Shown here piece after piece: positions 1-8,161 of a stretch of DNA of 17,500 nt (position 1 is its first letter; each line of letters opens with the position of its first letter). Where the stretch lies: the NCBI GenBank assembly GCA_016946835.1, contig JACVTC010000100.1, positions 217,501 to 235,000 of the forward strand. The letters are read 5' to 3'. The translations under genes were made by a program, and so were the position numbers. This stretch comes from Neocallimastix lanati (nom. inval.) (lineage: Eukaryota > Neocallimastigomycota > Neocallimastigomycetes > Neocallimastigales > Neocallimastigaceae). The notes below the pieces were generated by a model. The model did not search any database, was not told the origin of the DNA, and worked only from the letters and a program-made list of their open reading frames with translations.

Positions 1-203
1 TCTTCTATCAAAACAATCAAAAAAATTATAAAAGTGAAAAAATTTCCCTTTTTTTATTGATCTTCACAACTACTTTATTAATTAAATAATTAATAAATTT
101 AATTAAAAATAATAATTTATTTACAAGAAATTAATATTCTTTTATACCAAAAAAAATTCTATTTTTTTTCTTAATTGTTTTAACGAATAAATAATAGTAT
201 AAG
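1..203 (+). promoter_or_regulatory. 5' flank of the glutamate dehydrogenase gene
   Basis: This is A/T-rich DNA with T-rich tracts (about 49-57 and 160-180) running up to the ATG at 204. T-rich tracts ahead of the start codon are common in strongly expressed genes of AT-rich fungi, so the region is probably promoter plus 5' leader. I see no distinct TATA box or activator site that I could defend. The start context is ATAAG-ATG-GCT, with a purine at -3 (A) and G at +4, which is favourable for initiation. Confidence 0.4.
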
Positions 204-1652
204 ATGGCTGAATTCAATTTATCTCACGGTATTGAACCAGAATTCGAACAAGCTCGTGATGAAATTCTTAAATCTTTAACTGAATCTACTGTTTTCGAAA
301 AAAACCCAGATCTTAAGAGATGTATTCCAGTTATTGTTGAACCAGAAAGAGTTATTCAATTCCGTGTCACTTGGGAAGATGATAAGGGTAACGCTCAAGT
401 TAACCGTGGTTACCGTGTTCAATTCAACTCTGCTATTGGTCCATACAAGGGTGGTTTAAGATTCCATCCATCTGTTAACCTTTCCATTCTTAAGTTCTTA
501 GGTTTTGAACAAATCTTCAAGAATGCCTTAACTGGTCTTCCAATTGGTGGTGGTAAGGGTGGTTCCAACTTCGATCCACACGGTAAGTCTGACAATGAAA
601 TCAGAAGATTCTGTCAAGCTTTCATGACTGAACTTCACCGTCACATTGGTGCTGATATTGATGTTCCAGCTGGTGATATTGGTGTTGGTGGTCGTGAAGT
701 TGGTTTCTTATATGGTGCCTACAAGCGTCTTCAACAAAAGCGTGACTTTGGTGTCCTTACTGGTAAGGATACTCACTACGGTCTCAGTGGTTCCTTCATT
801 CGTCCAGAAGCTACTGGTTACGGTTTAATTTACTTTGTTCAAAATATGCTTGCTTACATGGGTAAGGATATTAAGGGTAAGTACGTTGCCGTTTCTGGTT
901 CTGGTAATGTTGCTCAATATGCTGCTGAAAAGTTAATTCAACTTGGTGCTGTTGTCCTCTCCTTATCTGATTCTCGTGGTGCTCTCATTGTTAAGGATCC
1001 ATCAAAGCCATTCAACAATGATGATCTTAAGTTCATTGCTGACCTTAAGGTTAGAAAGGGTTCCCTTGAAGAAGTTCCAAATACTGATGGTCGTTTCACT
1101 TGGTTACCAGGAGAAAGACCATGGAAGCATCTTCCAAAGGTTGACATTGCTCTTCCATGTGCTACTCAAAACGAAAATGATGCTGATGATGTTGAAGCTT
1201 TAGTTAAGGCCGGATGTTTCCTTATTGCTGAAGGTTCTAACATGGGTTCCACTGATGCTGCCGTTCAAAAGATGGAAGCTCTTCGTAGTGCCTACAACGA
1301 ATCTGTTAAGGCTGGTAAGCCAACTGGTCAATTCTGGTATGCTCCAGGTAAGGCCTCCAATGCTGGTGGTGTTGCTGTTTCTGCTCTTGAAATGGCTCAA
1401 AACTCTCAACGTATGACTTGGGCTCCAGCTCGTGTTGATGAAGAATTAAACAACATTATGACTAACATCTTCAATGAATCTGTTGATAATTCTGCTACTT
1501 ACACTCGTGAAGACTTAGGTGCTACTGTCAAGTCTTCTGCTAACAAGGCTGACGCTGCTGTTTCTGCTCTTCCATCTCTTGTCCAAGGTGCTAACATTAC
1601 TGGTTTCCTTAAGGTTGCCAACGCCATGAAGATTCACGGTGACTGGTGGTAA
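204..1652 (+). CDS. gdhA: NADP-specific glutamate dehydrogenase (hexameric, family I)
   Basis: The product is a 482-residue cytosolic enzyme catalysing reductive amination of 2-oxoglutarate with ammonium and NADPH to glutamate, the main ammonium-assimilation step in many fungi. The substrate domain carries YKGGLRFHP (81-89, Lys82), the catalytic-lysine motif PIGGGKGG (113-120, Lys118) and DVPAGDIGVGGRE (153-165, catalytic Asp158). The dinucleotide domain has GSGNVAQYA (232-240) and SDSRG (255-259), followed by DIALPCATQNE (314-324) and AEGSNMGST (342-350). The end, LPSLVQGANITGF, is of fungal type. Yeast and bacterial members known to me are about 450-460 residues. The excess lies partly in an Ala/Ser-rich stretch at about 430-455. 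The ORF is intact, with no intron, and ends in TAA. Codon choice (GGT, CCA, AAG, GCT) is strongly biased, which suggests high expression. NADP rather than NAD specificity is inferred from family resemblance. Confidence 0.96.
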   Translation: MAEFNLSHGIEPEFEQARDEILKSLTESTVFEKNPDLKRCIPVIVEPERVIQFRVTWEDDKGNAQVNRGYRVQFNSAIGPYKGGLRFHPSVNLSILKFLGFEQIFKNALTGLPIGGGKGGSNFDPHGKSDNEIRRFCQAFMTELHRHIGADIDVPAGDIGVGGREVGFLYGAYKRLQQKRDFGVLTGKDTHYGLSGSFIRPEATGYGLIYFVQNMLAYMGKDIKGKYVAVSGSGNVAQYAAEKLIQLGAVVLSLSDSRGALIVKDPSKPFNNDDLKFIADLKVRKGSLEEVPNTDGRFTWLPGERPWKHLPKVDIALPCATQNENDADDVEALVKAGCFLIAEGSNMGSTDAAVQKMEALRSAYNESVKAGKPTGQFWYAPGKASNAGGVAVSALEMAQNSQRMTWAPARVDEELNNIMTNIFNESVDNSATYTREDLGATVKSSANKADAAVSALPSLVQGANITGFLKVANAMKIHGDWW

Positions 1653-2568
1653 ATTCGTTAAACGATTAATAGATTTTTAATTTTTCATGAAATATTTATT
1701 TTAATATTTCCATGTTCAAATATTATTTTAGTTAAAACAAAAGCAAAAACAAAAAAAAAAAAAAAAAAATAGAATCAATCAATATTAAAAATTTAAAAAG
1801 GATCAAATATTAAAACGATGATCTATTAATATGATATAATAAACAAAAGCTAAAGTAGTGATAATTAATATCATTAAAAACAAAATATGAAATTAAAAAT
1901 AAAACAATAGTAATTTTAATATTATAAATAAGATATTAAATGGATTCTAAAAAATTAAATATTTTTAGAAATAAAACTATTTAAATATCGAATTGTAAAT
2001 AGGATGAAAAAATAATTTTTTATCTTATTTTATGATACCAAAACAATTTTTAAATTATTTTTAGAATATGTAATATATTTATATAATAAAAAAAATAATA
2101 TTAATAATAAATAAAGCATATAATTAACAATTAAAAAAAAAAAAAAAAAAAAAAAATTGTGTTAGAAAAAGTTGAGGTGTAAAAAATTTGGATTAATATT
2201 TATTTTTTATTTAATTAATTAATTCTAATGAATATTAAATTTATTGTTTATTGTGTATTAAAAATTGTATATTTTTATATGCATATATATAATTAAGTTT
2301 AAGAAAATTATTTTTTTTATAAAAAAAAAACATTGTTATTTGTCATCGATTATATTAAGTATTATAAAATATTAATATAATGTAGAGTTTAAATAGATAG
2401 AATAATTCAAATTGAATAATATTCTTTTATAATTGTTATTAAAGAATGTATTTGATATCATAAATATTCATTCCTATGATATAATTTTATGAATATGAAA
2501 AAATTAACTCATGTACTATTAAAAAGTAAATTCTTTAAAATAAAATAAATATTAAAGTAAAAAAGGAA
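1653..2568. other. AT-rich spacer downstream of gdhA
   Basis: No gene is supported here. The stretch holds an A19 run (1751-1769), an A24 run (2133-2156) and scattered A/T-rich sequence. It should contain the 3' untranslated region of gdhA. An AATAAA occurs at 1838-1843, but I cannot tie it to a cleavage site. Confidence 0.6.
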
Positions 2569-2871
2569 ATGCCATTCTTGGTAGGTTCTGTAGCTCTCTT
2601 TACAGAAATTATGTCTAGAGCTAGTACTCAACAAGGATTGAACACAGAACCCTTAATAAGTAATTCAACTTTTGATGATCTTTCTTGTGGTTCAGGGGAG
2701 TGTTTAGTGGATACCACATTATTTATTTTAAAGATGTTACTTCTTTGTTTTATTATTTTAGATTTAACCGGTGATCATGTTACTACACATAGTATACATT
2801 ACACCGAAATTTTTTTAATGTTTGAACTTATTTTTATTTTTTATTACATTAGATTTTCTTTGATTAATTAA
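2569..2871 (+). CDS. unidentified 100-codon ORF in a coding-like island
   Basis: An open frame of 100 codons (start MPFLVGSVALF) lies in DNA visibly less AT-rich than its surroundings. Balanced composition persists to about 2810, after which the frame runs into A/T-rich, hydrophobic low-complexity sequence. I recognise no family, domain or catalytic motif. A hydrophobic stretch near residues 50-65 (TTLFILKMLLLCFIILDL) could be a membrane segment or chance T-richness. The opposite strand also reads reasonably, with one TGA break. The island may therefore be a decayed exon or a mobile-element relic rather than a living gene. The retrotransposon starts about 100 bp downstream. Confidence 0.25.
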   Translation: MPFLVGSVALFTEIMSRASTQQGLNTEPLISNSTFDDLSCGSGECLVDTTLFILKMLLLCFIILDLTGDHVTTHSIHYTEIFLMFELIFIFYYIRFSLIN

Positions 2872-2962
2872 AATTTGTTTATGCTTAATTTTATTTGTTT
2901 TTGTTTTTGTTTTTGTTTTACTTAATCTTTTACATACATTTTGTTTTTTTTTTTATGAAATG

Positions 2963-2967
2963 TAATA
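2963..2967. repeat. target-site duplication, left copy (TAATA)
   Basis: TAATA directly abuts the TG end of the left LTR. The same five bases abut the CA end of the right LTR at 9592-9596. Five-base duplications are the norm for Ty1/copia integrases. In sequence this AT-rich a five-base match alone is weak, but it lies exactly at both LTR edges. Confidence 0.85.
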
Positions 2968-3273
2968 TGAGAAAAGTATGTGTGTTTTTTATAATAAACT
3001 TTATTTATTTTTTGTATTTATTTAATACATAAATTTTATTAATGTAAAGGTTGTTTAAGATAATAAAAATAATTATTTTTATAGTAAAAATTACATATTT
3101 AATCATGTGATAATTCTATGAATTAATACACATAGATAAATGTTACACAACATAAAAATATAAGAATAAAATATTAATATAAGATAAAAATATAATATTG
3201 ATAATAATATAAGAATATAAAAATATAATTTTAATAATATAAAAATATAAAATAAAATGTGATTATTTTAACA
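2968..3273 (-). repeat. 3' LTR of the copia element (306 bp)
   Basis: The repeat starts TGAGAAAAGTATGTG and ends ATTATTTTAACA. It matches the right LTR along its whole length except at 3050-3056 (GTTGTTT), where the other LTR has 13 nt (AACTCATTTTTTT). Read on the minus strand it contains AATAAA-type signals at about 3000-3020, suitable for 3'-end processing of the element transcript. Confidence 0.95.
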
Positions 3274-3282
3274 TTCCCCCCT
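3274..3282 (-). other. polypurine tract of the retrotransposon
   Basis: On the minus strand the nine bases AGGGGGGAA directly precede the 3' LTR. This is the standard position for the RNase H-resistant primer of plus-strand DNA synthesis. A run of six G is striking in DNA this AT-rich. The tract overlaps the pol stop codon TAG (3283-3281), so the coding region runs right into the priming signal. Confidence 0.85.
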
Positions 3283-4474
3283 AAACAAGATTTTTCTTGA
3301 AAATTTTGTTTGCGAAGAATAACATTTTATTTCCGTTGACATCTTTTGTGAGTACATCTGCAAGATTGTCTTCGGATTTGATATGTTGTAAAATAACATT
3401 ATTATTTTCAACATGTTCCTTGAAGAAATGGTAACTTACACGTATGTGTCTTAGTCTTTTTCCAATAGCGAAATTTTCGGCGGAATATAGACTGGTTTTA
3501 TTGTCACCATAGAGATTTATTTTAAATTTTTTATTGAATAGTTCTTCAAGAATATTTTTTAACCATAAACCATTTGCGACGGCTTCCGATAATGCAACAT
3601 ATTCTGCTTCGGCAGTGGATCTTGAGACACATTGTTGTTGTCTTGACATCCATAAAACTGGTCCTGAAGCTAGGAAGTATATGTTTCCAGATGTAGATTT
3701 GCTATTGATTACATCTCCAGCGAAGTCGGAGTCAGTATAGCCTTTAAGATTTCCATCTCTTTTATATTGTAGGTAATAATCTTTGGTTTGGTTAATATAT
3801 TTAAATATTTGTAGTACCTTTTTCCAATCAGTCATATTTGGATTTTTATTTTTTCTTGATGCTTTGTTTACTGCACAAGCAATATCAGGTCTTGTGCATT
3901 TCGCTAGATGTATGAGAGAGCCTACTGCGCTTTGATAGATACTATTATCGAATGGTTCGTTGTTAATTTCTTTAATGTTTTCACCTACACAAGGAGTAGA
4001 GGATTTTTGATTTTCATTTATTTTGAATCTTTTTAAGATATCGTTAATATATTTCTTTTGTGAAATATTATATCCATATTCAGTAGGTTCAACAGTTATT
4101 CCAAGTATATGATTTACTGGACTACATTTTGATATTTTAAATTTATTTTTAATTAGCTCAACAGTGGAGTTTATTTCATTATCTAAGCCTGTAATAAGCA
4201 TATCATCTACATATAATGCAACAATGCAAGTAGTTTCTTTTTGGGAATTTGATTTTGAAAATAAGCATTGTTCACTTTTAAGTTGAGTAAAGCCTATACT
4301 CTTCAGGAAATTAGAGATTGTTATATTCCACATTCTTCCTGCTTGTTTCAATCCATATAAGGCTTTGTTTAATTTCCAAAAACCGTGTTTATAGTTTGGA
4401 TCTCCTTCTGGAATTGTCATATAAATTTCTTCATTCAGAGGAGCATTTAGGTATGCAGCTTTAATGTCTAATTG
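3281..4474 (-). CDS. copia pol, C-terminal part: reverse transcriptase core and RNase H (downstream of an in-frame TAA)
   Basis: This is the second half of pol, in the same frame as the upstream part but separated from it by TAA at 4477-4475. It opens with QLDIKAAYLNA, the motif bearing the first catalytic Asp of reverse transcriptase. Counting from the first ATG at 4420, KALYGLKQ is at residues 19-26 and the YVDD active site at 70-73. RNase H follows with TDSD (229-232), EAEY (271-274), YGDN (304-307) and a C-terminal RHIRVSYHFF-type block (324-333). It ends in TAG inside the polypurine tract. Translation from the internal ATG would lack the first catalytic Asp, so this piece alone cannot be an active polymerase. 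Apart from the stop, the domains look intact. Confidence 0.9.
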   Translation of the reverse strand, partial: QLDIKAAYLNAPLNEEIYMTIPEGDPNYKHGFWKLNKALYGLKQAGRMWNITISNFLKSIGFTQLKSEQCLFSKSNSQKETTCIVALYVDDMLITGLDNEINSTVELIKNKFKISKCSPVNHILGITVEPTEYGYNISQKKYINDILKRFKINENQKSSTPCVGENIKEINNEPFDNSIYQSAVGSLIHLAKCTRPDIACAVNKASRKNKNPNMTDWKKVLQIFKYINQTKDYYLQYKRDGNLKGYTDSDFAGDVINSKSTSGNIYFLASGPVLWMSRQQQCVSRSTAEAEYVALSEAVANGLWLKNILEELFNKKFKINLYGDNKTSLYSAENFAIGKRLRHIRVSYHFFKEHVENNNVILQHIKSEDNLADVLTKDVNGNKMLFFANKIFKKNLV

Positions 4475-4477
4475 TTA
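4475..4477 (-). other. premature in-frame TAA in reverse transcriptase
   Basis: On the minus strand the upstream frame ends HKWNI, then TAA, and continues in the same frame with QLDIKAAYLN. Copia reverse transcriptases have one residue at this place, so the stop replaces a sense codon rather than marking a domain border. It lies three codons before the catalytic Asp of motif A. Confidence 0.9.
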
Positions 4478-7400
4478 TATATTCCATTTATGTAGTGAAG
4501 CTATTGCGATGACTAAGCGCATGCTTTCAACAGATAATGTGGGAGAGTATGTTTTGTCATAATCAATACCTTCAATTTGTTTAAATCCTTTGATTACTAG
4601 TCTAGCCTTGTATTTTTCAAGTTCTCCTTTATCGTTATATTTTTTTGTGAATACCCATTTGTATTCAATAGGTTTTCTTCCTTCAGGTAGCTTCTTTACT
4701 AAGGACATGGTTTTGTTGTTGTAGAGATTTTCAAGCTCGCTTGATATTGCTTCTATCCATTTATCCTTATCAACACTAGTTACTGCTTCTAGGAATGTTT
4801 GCGGAGTATCTAAATCAATACTATTTATTTGTTTATTTGTATCATTGCTTGTTTTATTCGTATCATTTTCAGTATTAACATTTTCATTTAATTTGTTAAA
4901 ATTATCATTTTGTTTTATAGGAATGTGATTATTGTTTAAAGTTTGTCTTCCTAATTTAATTAATTGTTTAATTCTTTGTTTCTTATAAATATTATGATCT
5001 GTACTAGAGTCATTCTCTCTCTTCCTTTTGTTTAATAAATAATTAGAATTAACAATTGCAATGTATTTTGGAGTAGTTTTTGATGTTTCATTATTTAGTG
5101 CTTTTCTTTTCTCTAAAATTTTTGAGATTTTTAATTTTTGAATTCTAATCCTTTTTAATTTTTCTTTCAAAACTTTTCTTTTGTTAACGATTATCACTTT
5201 AGAAGGCGTTTTTTCTCGCGGGGGTTCCCCCAAATGGCTCGCTGGTCGAGCCGTGAGGCGACTGCACAACGATACCGACGACACCGGATTGGATCCGCGG
5301 GTTGTCGTCTCACTCTCTTCTTTTTTTGAAAATTTTGAAGTATTTATTGTGGCTTGGTTTTTAATTTTCCTATTTTGATTAATGTTTTCAGGCACTTGTA
5401 AATTATTTGAATTTGTGGCTTGAACTTTAATAATTATCTTTTTATTATTTTTATTTGACTGTTTTGCATTAGATATATTCTTTGAATTATTTTGATAATT
5501 AATTGGAATATTAGAATTATTTATTGATTTTAAATTATTATTTGTATTGGAATTATTATTTGAGGAGTTATTATCATTATTTGAAAATATATTTGATTTT
5601 ATATTTTTGTAAATTTCTGATAAAAGTTCTTCATTGTTATATTTATTTTTAATAAAATCTTTTAAATTTTTTGTTGCTTGTTTTAATTGTTTATTAACAA
5701 TTTTATTATCATTAAATTTATTATTTTTATAATCACTAATAATACCATTATGCTTTAAATTATATTGCTTAATATCTGATTTCATTTTATTGACAATATT
5801 TGAGTCACTGTTAAATATATATTTTATTTTATTTAAATTATTCGTTAAATTGTGATTCGAGATATTTGATTTAATTGTTGAATTATTTGAATTCTTATAT
5901 GAAGTATTGTTTGAGTTACTATTTGAAATAATATTTGAAGTATTATTTGATTTATTATTTGAGATATTGTTTGAATTATTATTTGAGATATTGTTTGAAT
6001 TATTACTTGAGATATTGTTTGAATTATTATTTGAGATATTGTTTGAATTATTACTTGAGATATTGTTTGAATTATTATTTGAGATATTGTTTGAATTATT
6101 ATTTGAGGTATTGTTTGAATTATTATTTGAAGTAATATTTGAGTTATTATTAGGAATATTATTTGATTTATTGGTAGAAATATTTGATTCATAATTGTCG
6201 TTGTAAATTTTATTATTATTTAATGAGTTATTATTATCATTGTTTTGAGAATACTCATGAGAATCTTCACTTGAATAGTTACTGTCGTTGAAATTTGAAG
6301 TATTATTATTATTGAAATTTTGTTGAATTAAGAGTACATTTTGATTGTTGTTACTTTGGTGATGAACATTTGAATTATTTTCATTTGATTCATATTCTAA
6401 ATCTTCGTCTTCATCTTCATCTTCTTCTGTGTTAAGTTCTTCAGGTGTGTAATTTTCTTTATAATTTGTTTTGTTATTGAAATTAAAGTTTCCAGGGATA
6501 TCTTCTTCGAATACGGCATCACGAACAATATGAGTTTTGCAATCATTAGTTCCAAAAATAACATATCCTGGAGAATGTTCATCATATCCTAAGAAAATTC
6601 CAGGTAATGTGTTGTTATCAAATTTTGAGTTTTTAAGGGAAGCATCTACATAGTAGTATGCTCTGCATCCAAAAACACGAAGATTGTCAATATTCACTTC
6701 TTTATGGTAGTATAATTCATCAGGAATTTTAAATTTTATTGCTGTTCTTGGAGTCATATTATATATTTTCACTGCGGTTTTGACAGCGTCTTCCCAGAAA
6801 TGGTAGCTTAACTTTGCTTGGTTTAATAATGCTTTTGTAGCATTTATTATTGTTCCATTTAATCTTTCAGCTCTTCCATTGCTTTGTGGGTTTCTTGGAA
6901 CGATAAGATTTCTTTGTATACCTGCTTTGTTGCAGATATCTATGAATTTTCTTGATGTATATTCTTTTCCATTGTCACTTTGTATTTTTGTTATTGTTAA
7001 ATTTGATTCATTTGTCACCATTCGTATGAAATTTTCAAAGATTTCTGGAACTTCGGATTTTCTTTTTAGTAGATATATCCAACTTTTTCTTGTGAAGTCA
7101 TCAAGGAAAGTTAAAATATATTTGAAATTATTCCTTGATTCTTTAAGAGGTCCAATAATGTCCGAGTGGATTAGTTCCAATGGCCTTGTACTTCTTGTAT
7201 TTAAAGTTTTTCTGAAAGGTTCTTTTTTCAGCTTTGATATTTTGCAGCCAATACATAGAGTTTTGTTAATTGTGTGTCCATTTAGGAATTTAATAAGATT
7301 ATTGTTATAGAAATGGCACAGTCTTTTATGCCATATACTTAAGGAGTATTGGTCTAGATTGCTACTTTGTAAACTGTATATTGTTTTATAGTTTCCTTGT

Positions 7401-8161
7401 TTATTATTAACGTAAATATTACAAATTTTGATTGAGTTTTCTTTTTCTATGCATAAAAGTTGACCATTTAGTTTTGCTAATCTAAAGTATGCATTGTTAT
7501 CAATAATGATAACATCAGCTAAGTATTGTCTTTTGAGATCGTTGAATGATATTAATGTTTTATTTTCATTAATATCTTCTGAATATAATACATTTTTTAT
7601 TATGAAGTAAATATTATTGATGTATTCCGTAAGATCTCCAATTTTTGAAACTTGTACTATTTCTTTTTCCTTTGTTGGTAGTATCATATTAGTATGATAA
7701 TCTCTAACATTACATAGATTTTTTAATGATCCCGTGATATTTGAAGATGCTCCAGAATCTATGGATATTACATATCCATTATTATAATCTGGATGACATT
7801 TATGATTGTTAATAAATTCATATATAGTTTTTCTATTTAGGTCGTTTGTAATTATATTTGGAATCATAGGTGGAAGTGGACTATCATGAGGTTTTACTAA
7901 TTTATTTTTACCAATAAGGTTTAATTCTAGATTATTATTATTTTCTATGTTATTGATTATTATATCACGTGATTCCATAATTTTATTTGATATATTTGAT
8001 TTATGTTCATCATGAATTGATTCATTTGAAATATTATAGTTGATTGGATTTGGTTTAGGTTTGTTATAGTCCCCTAAATAATTGATTATTAAATCATTTG
8101 ATTCATAAGAGTTATTCATTGGTGGTTCAGGAGACATGTCATATGGATTTTCTCCATCTAG
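4475..8161 (-). CDS. copia pol, N-terminal part: protease, integrase, Asn-rich linker, start of reverse transcriptase
   Basis: The frame is open from directly after the gag TGA. Numbers below count from the ATG at 8137, nine codons further in; I favour readthrough from gag over initiation there. The aspartic protease motif IDSGA is at 126-130. Integrase has an HHCC zinc site (His280, His285, Cys305, Cys308) and a catalytic triad Asp336, Asp398 and Glu434, with exactly 35 residues between the last two. An acidic run (EEDEDEDED) lies near 581-589. A long low-complexity Asn/Ser linker follows, containing an eight-residue repeat (about 668-738) and a GC-rich insert (about 940-979). The N-terminal part of reverse transcriptase (about 1126-1220, ending HKWNI) is then cut by TAA. 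No frameshift was found. The linker is long for a copia polyprotein. Confidence 0.92.
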   Translation of the reverse strand, partial: LDGENPYDMSPEPPMNNSYESNDLIINYLGDYNKPKPNPINYNISNESIHDEHKSNISNKIMESRDIIINNIENNNNLELNLIGKNKLVKPHDSPLPPMIPNIITNDLNRKTIYEFINNHKCHPDYNNGYVISIDSGASSNITGSLKNLCNVRDYHTNMILPTKEKEIVQVSKIGDLTEYINNIYFIIKNVLYSEDINENKTLISFNDLKRQYLADVIIIDNNAYFRLAKLNGQLLCIEKENSIKICNIYVNNKQGNYKTIYSLQSSNLDQYSLSIWHKRLCHFYNNNLIKFLNGHTINKTLCIGCKISKLKKEPFRKTLNTRSTRPLELIHSDIIGPLKESRNNFKYILTFLDDFTRKSWIYLLKRKSEVPEIFENFIRMVTNESNLTITKIQSDNGKEYTSRKFIDICNKAGIQRNLIVPRNPQSNGRAERLNGTIINATKALLNQAKLSYHFWEDAVKTAVKIYNMTPRTAIKFKIPDELYYHKEVNIDNLRVFGCRAYYYVDASLKNSKFDNNTLPGIFLGYDEHSPGYVIFGTNDCKTHIVRDAVFEEDIPGNFNFNNKTNYKENYTPEELNTEEDEDEDEDLEYESNENNSNVHHQSNNNQNVLLIQQNFNNNNTSNFNDSNYSSEDSHEYSQNNDNNNSLNNNKIYNDNYESNISTNKSNNIPNNNSNITSNNNSNNTSNNNSNNISNNNSNNISSNNSNNISNNNSNNISSNNSNNISNNNSNNISNNKSNNTSNIISNSNSNNTSYKNSNNSTIKSNISNHNLTNNLNKIKYIFNSDSNIVNKMKSDIKQYNLKHNGIISDYKNNKFNDNKIVNKQLKQATKNLKDFIKNKYNNEELLSEIYKNIKSNIFSNNDNNSSNNNSNTNNNLKSINNSNIPINYQNNSKNISNAKQSNKNNKKIIIKVQATNSNNLQVPENINQNRKIKNQATINTSKFSKKEESETTTRGSNPVSSVSLCSRLTARPASHLGEPPREKTPSKVIIVNKRKVLKEKLKRIRIQKLKISKILEKRKALNNETSKTTPKYIAIVNSNYLLNKRKRENDSSTDHNIYKKQRIKQLIKLGRQTLNNNHIPIKQNDNFNKLNENVNTENDTNKTSNDTNKQINSIDLDTPQTFLEAVTSVDKDKWIEAISSELENLYNNKTMSLVKKLPEGRKPIEYKWVFTKKYNDKGELEKYKARLVIKGFKQIEGIDYDKTYSPTLSVESMRLVIAIASLHKWNI
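5214..5313. other. GC-rich multi-hairpin cluster inside pol
   Basis: By hand count 64 of these 100 bases are G or C, against an overwhelmingly A/T neighbourhood. Three foldbacks are visible on the plus strand. GGGGG-TT-CCCCC lies at 5220-5231. GGCTCG/CGAGCC with a 5-nt loop lies at 5236-5252. A long one at 5277-5309 has outer arms GACGACA/TGTCGTC and inner arms CGGAT/ATCCG around TGG. The pol frame stays open through it (minus strand, about residues 940-979, Arg/Pro/Ser/Thr-rich). It also contains adjoining BamHI and SacII sites. It resembles the palindromic GC clusters known from AT-rich fungal organelle DNA, but its identity is unknown. Confidence 0.7.
5926..6137. repeat. tandem 24-bp repeat encoding an Asn/Ser/Ile octapeptide
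   Basis: About eight to nine copies of a 24-bp unit, plus strand GAGATATTGTTTGAATTATT-ATTT, lie head to tail. Units alternate between ATTT and ACTT endings, so there is a 48-bp higher-order period. On the coding (minus) strand each unit gives the octapeptide NNNSNNIS or NSSNNSNNI-type variants. Because 24 is a multiple of three, unit number can change without breaking pol. Confidence 0.9.

Noticed and set aside
5181-5378. Plus-strand 65-codon frame across the GC-rich cluster
   Set aside because: It is antisense to pol, opens only because of the GC island, and its ends are A/T low complexity. The minus-strand frame is continuous with recognised domains.
5926-6137. CRISPR-like array of 24-bp repeats
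   Set aside because: Units are contiguous with no unique spacers, encode an in-frame Asn/Ser octapeptide within pol, and the DNA is eukaryotic.
5845-6194. Overlapping frames on both strands through the tandem repeat
   Set aside because: These are shadows created by a 24-bp repeat that is open in several frames.
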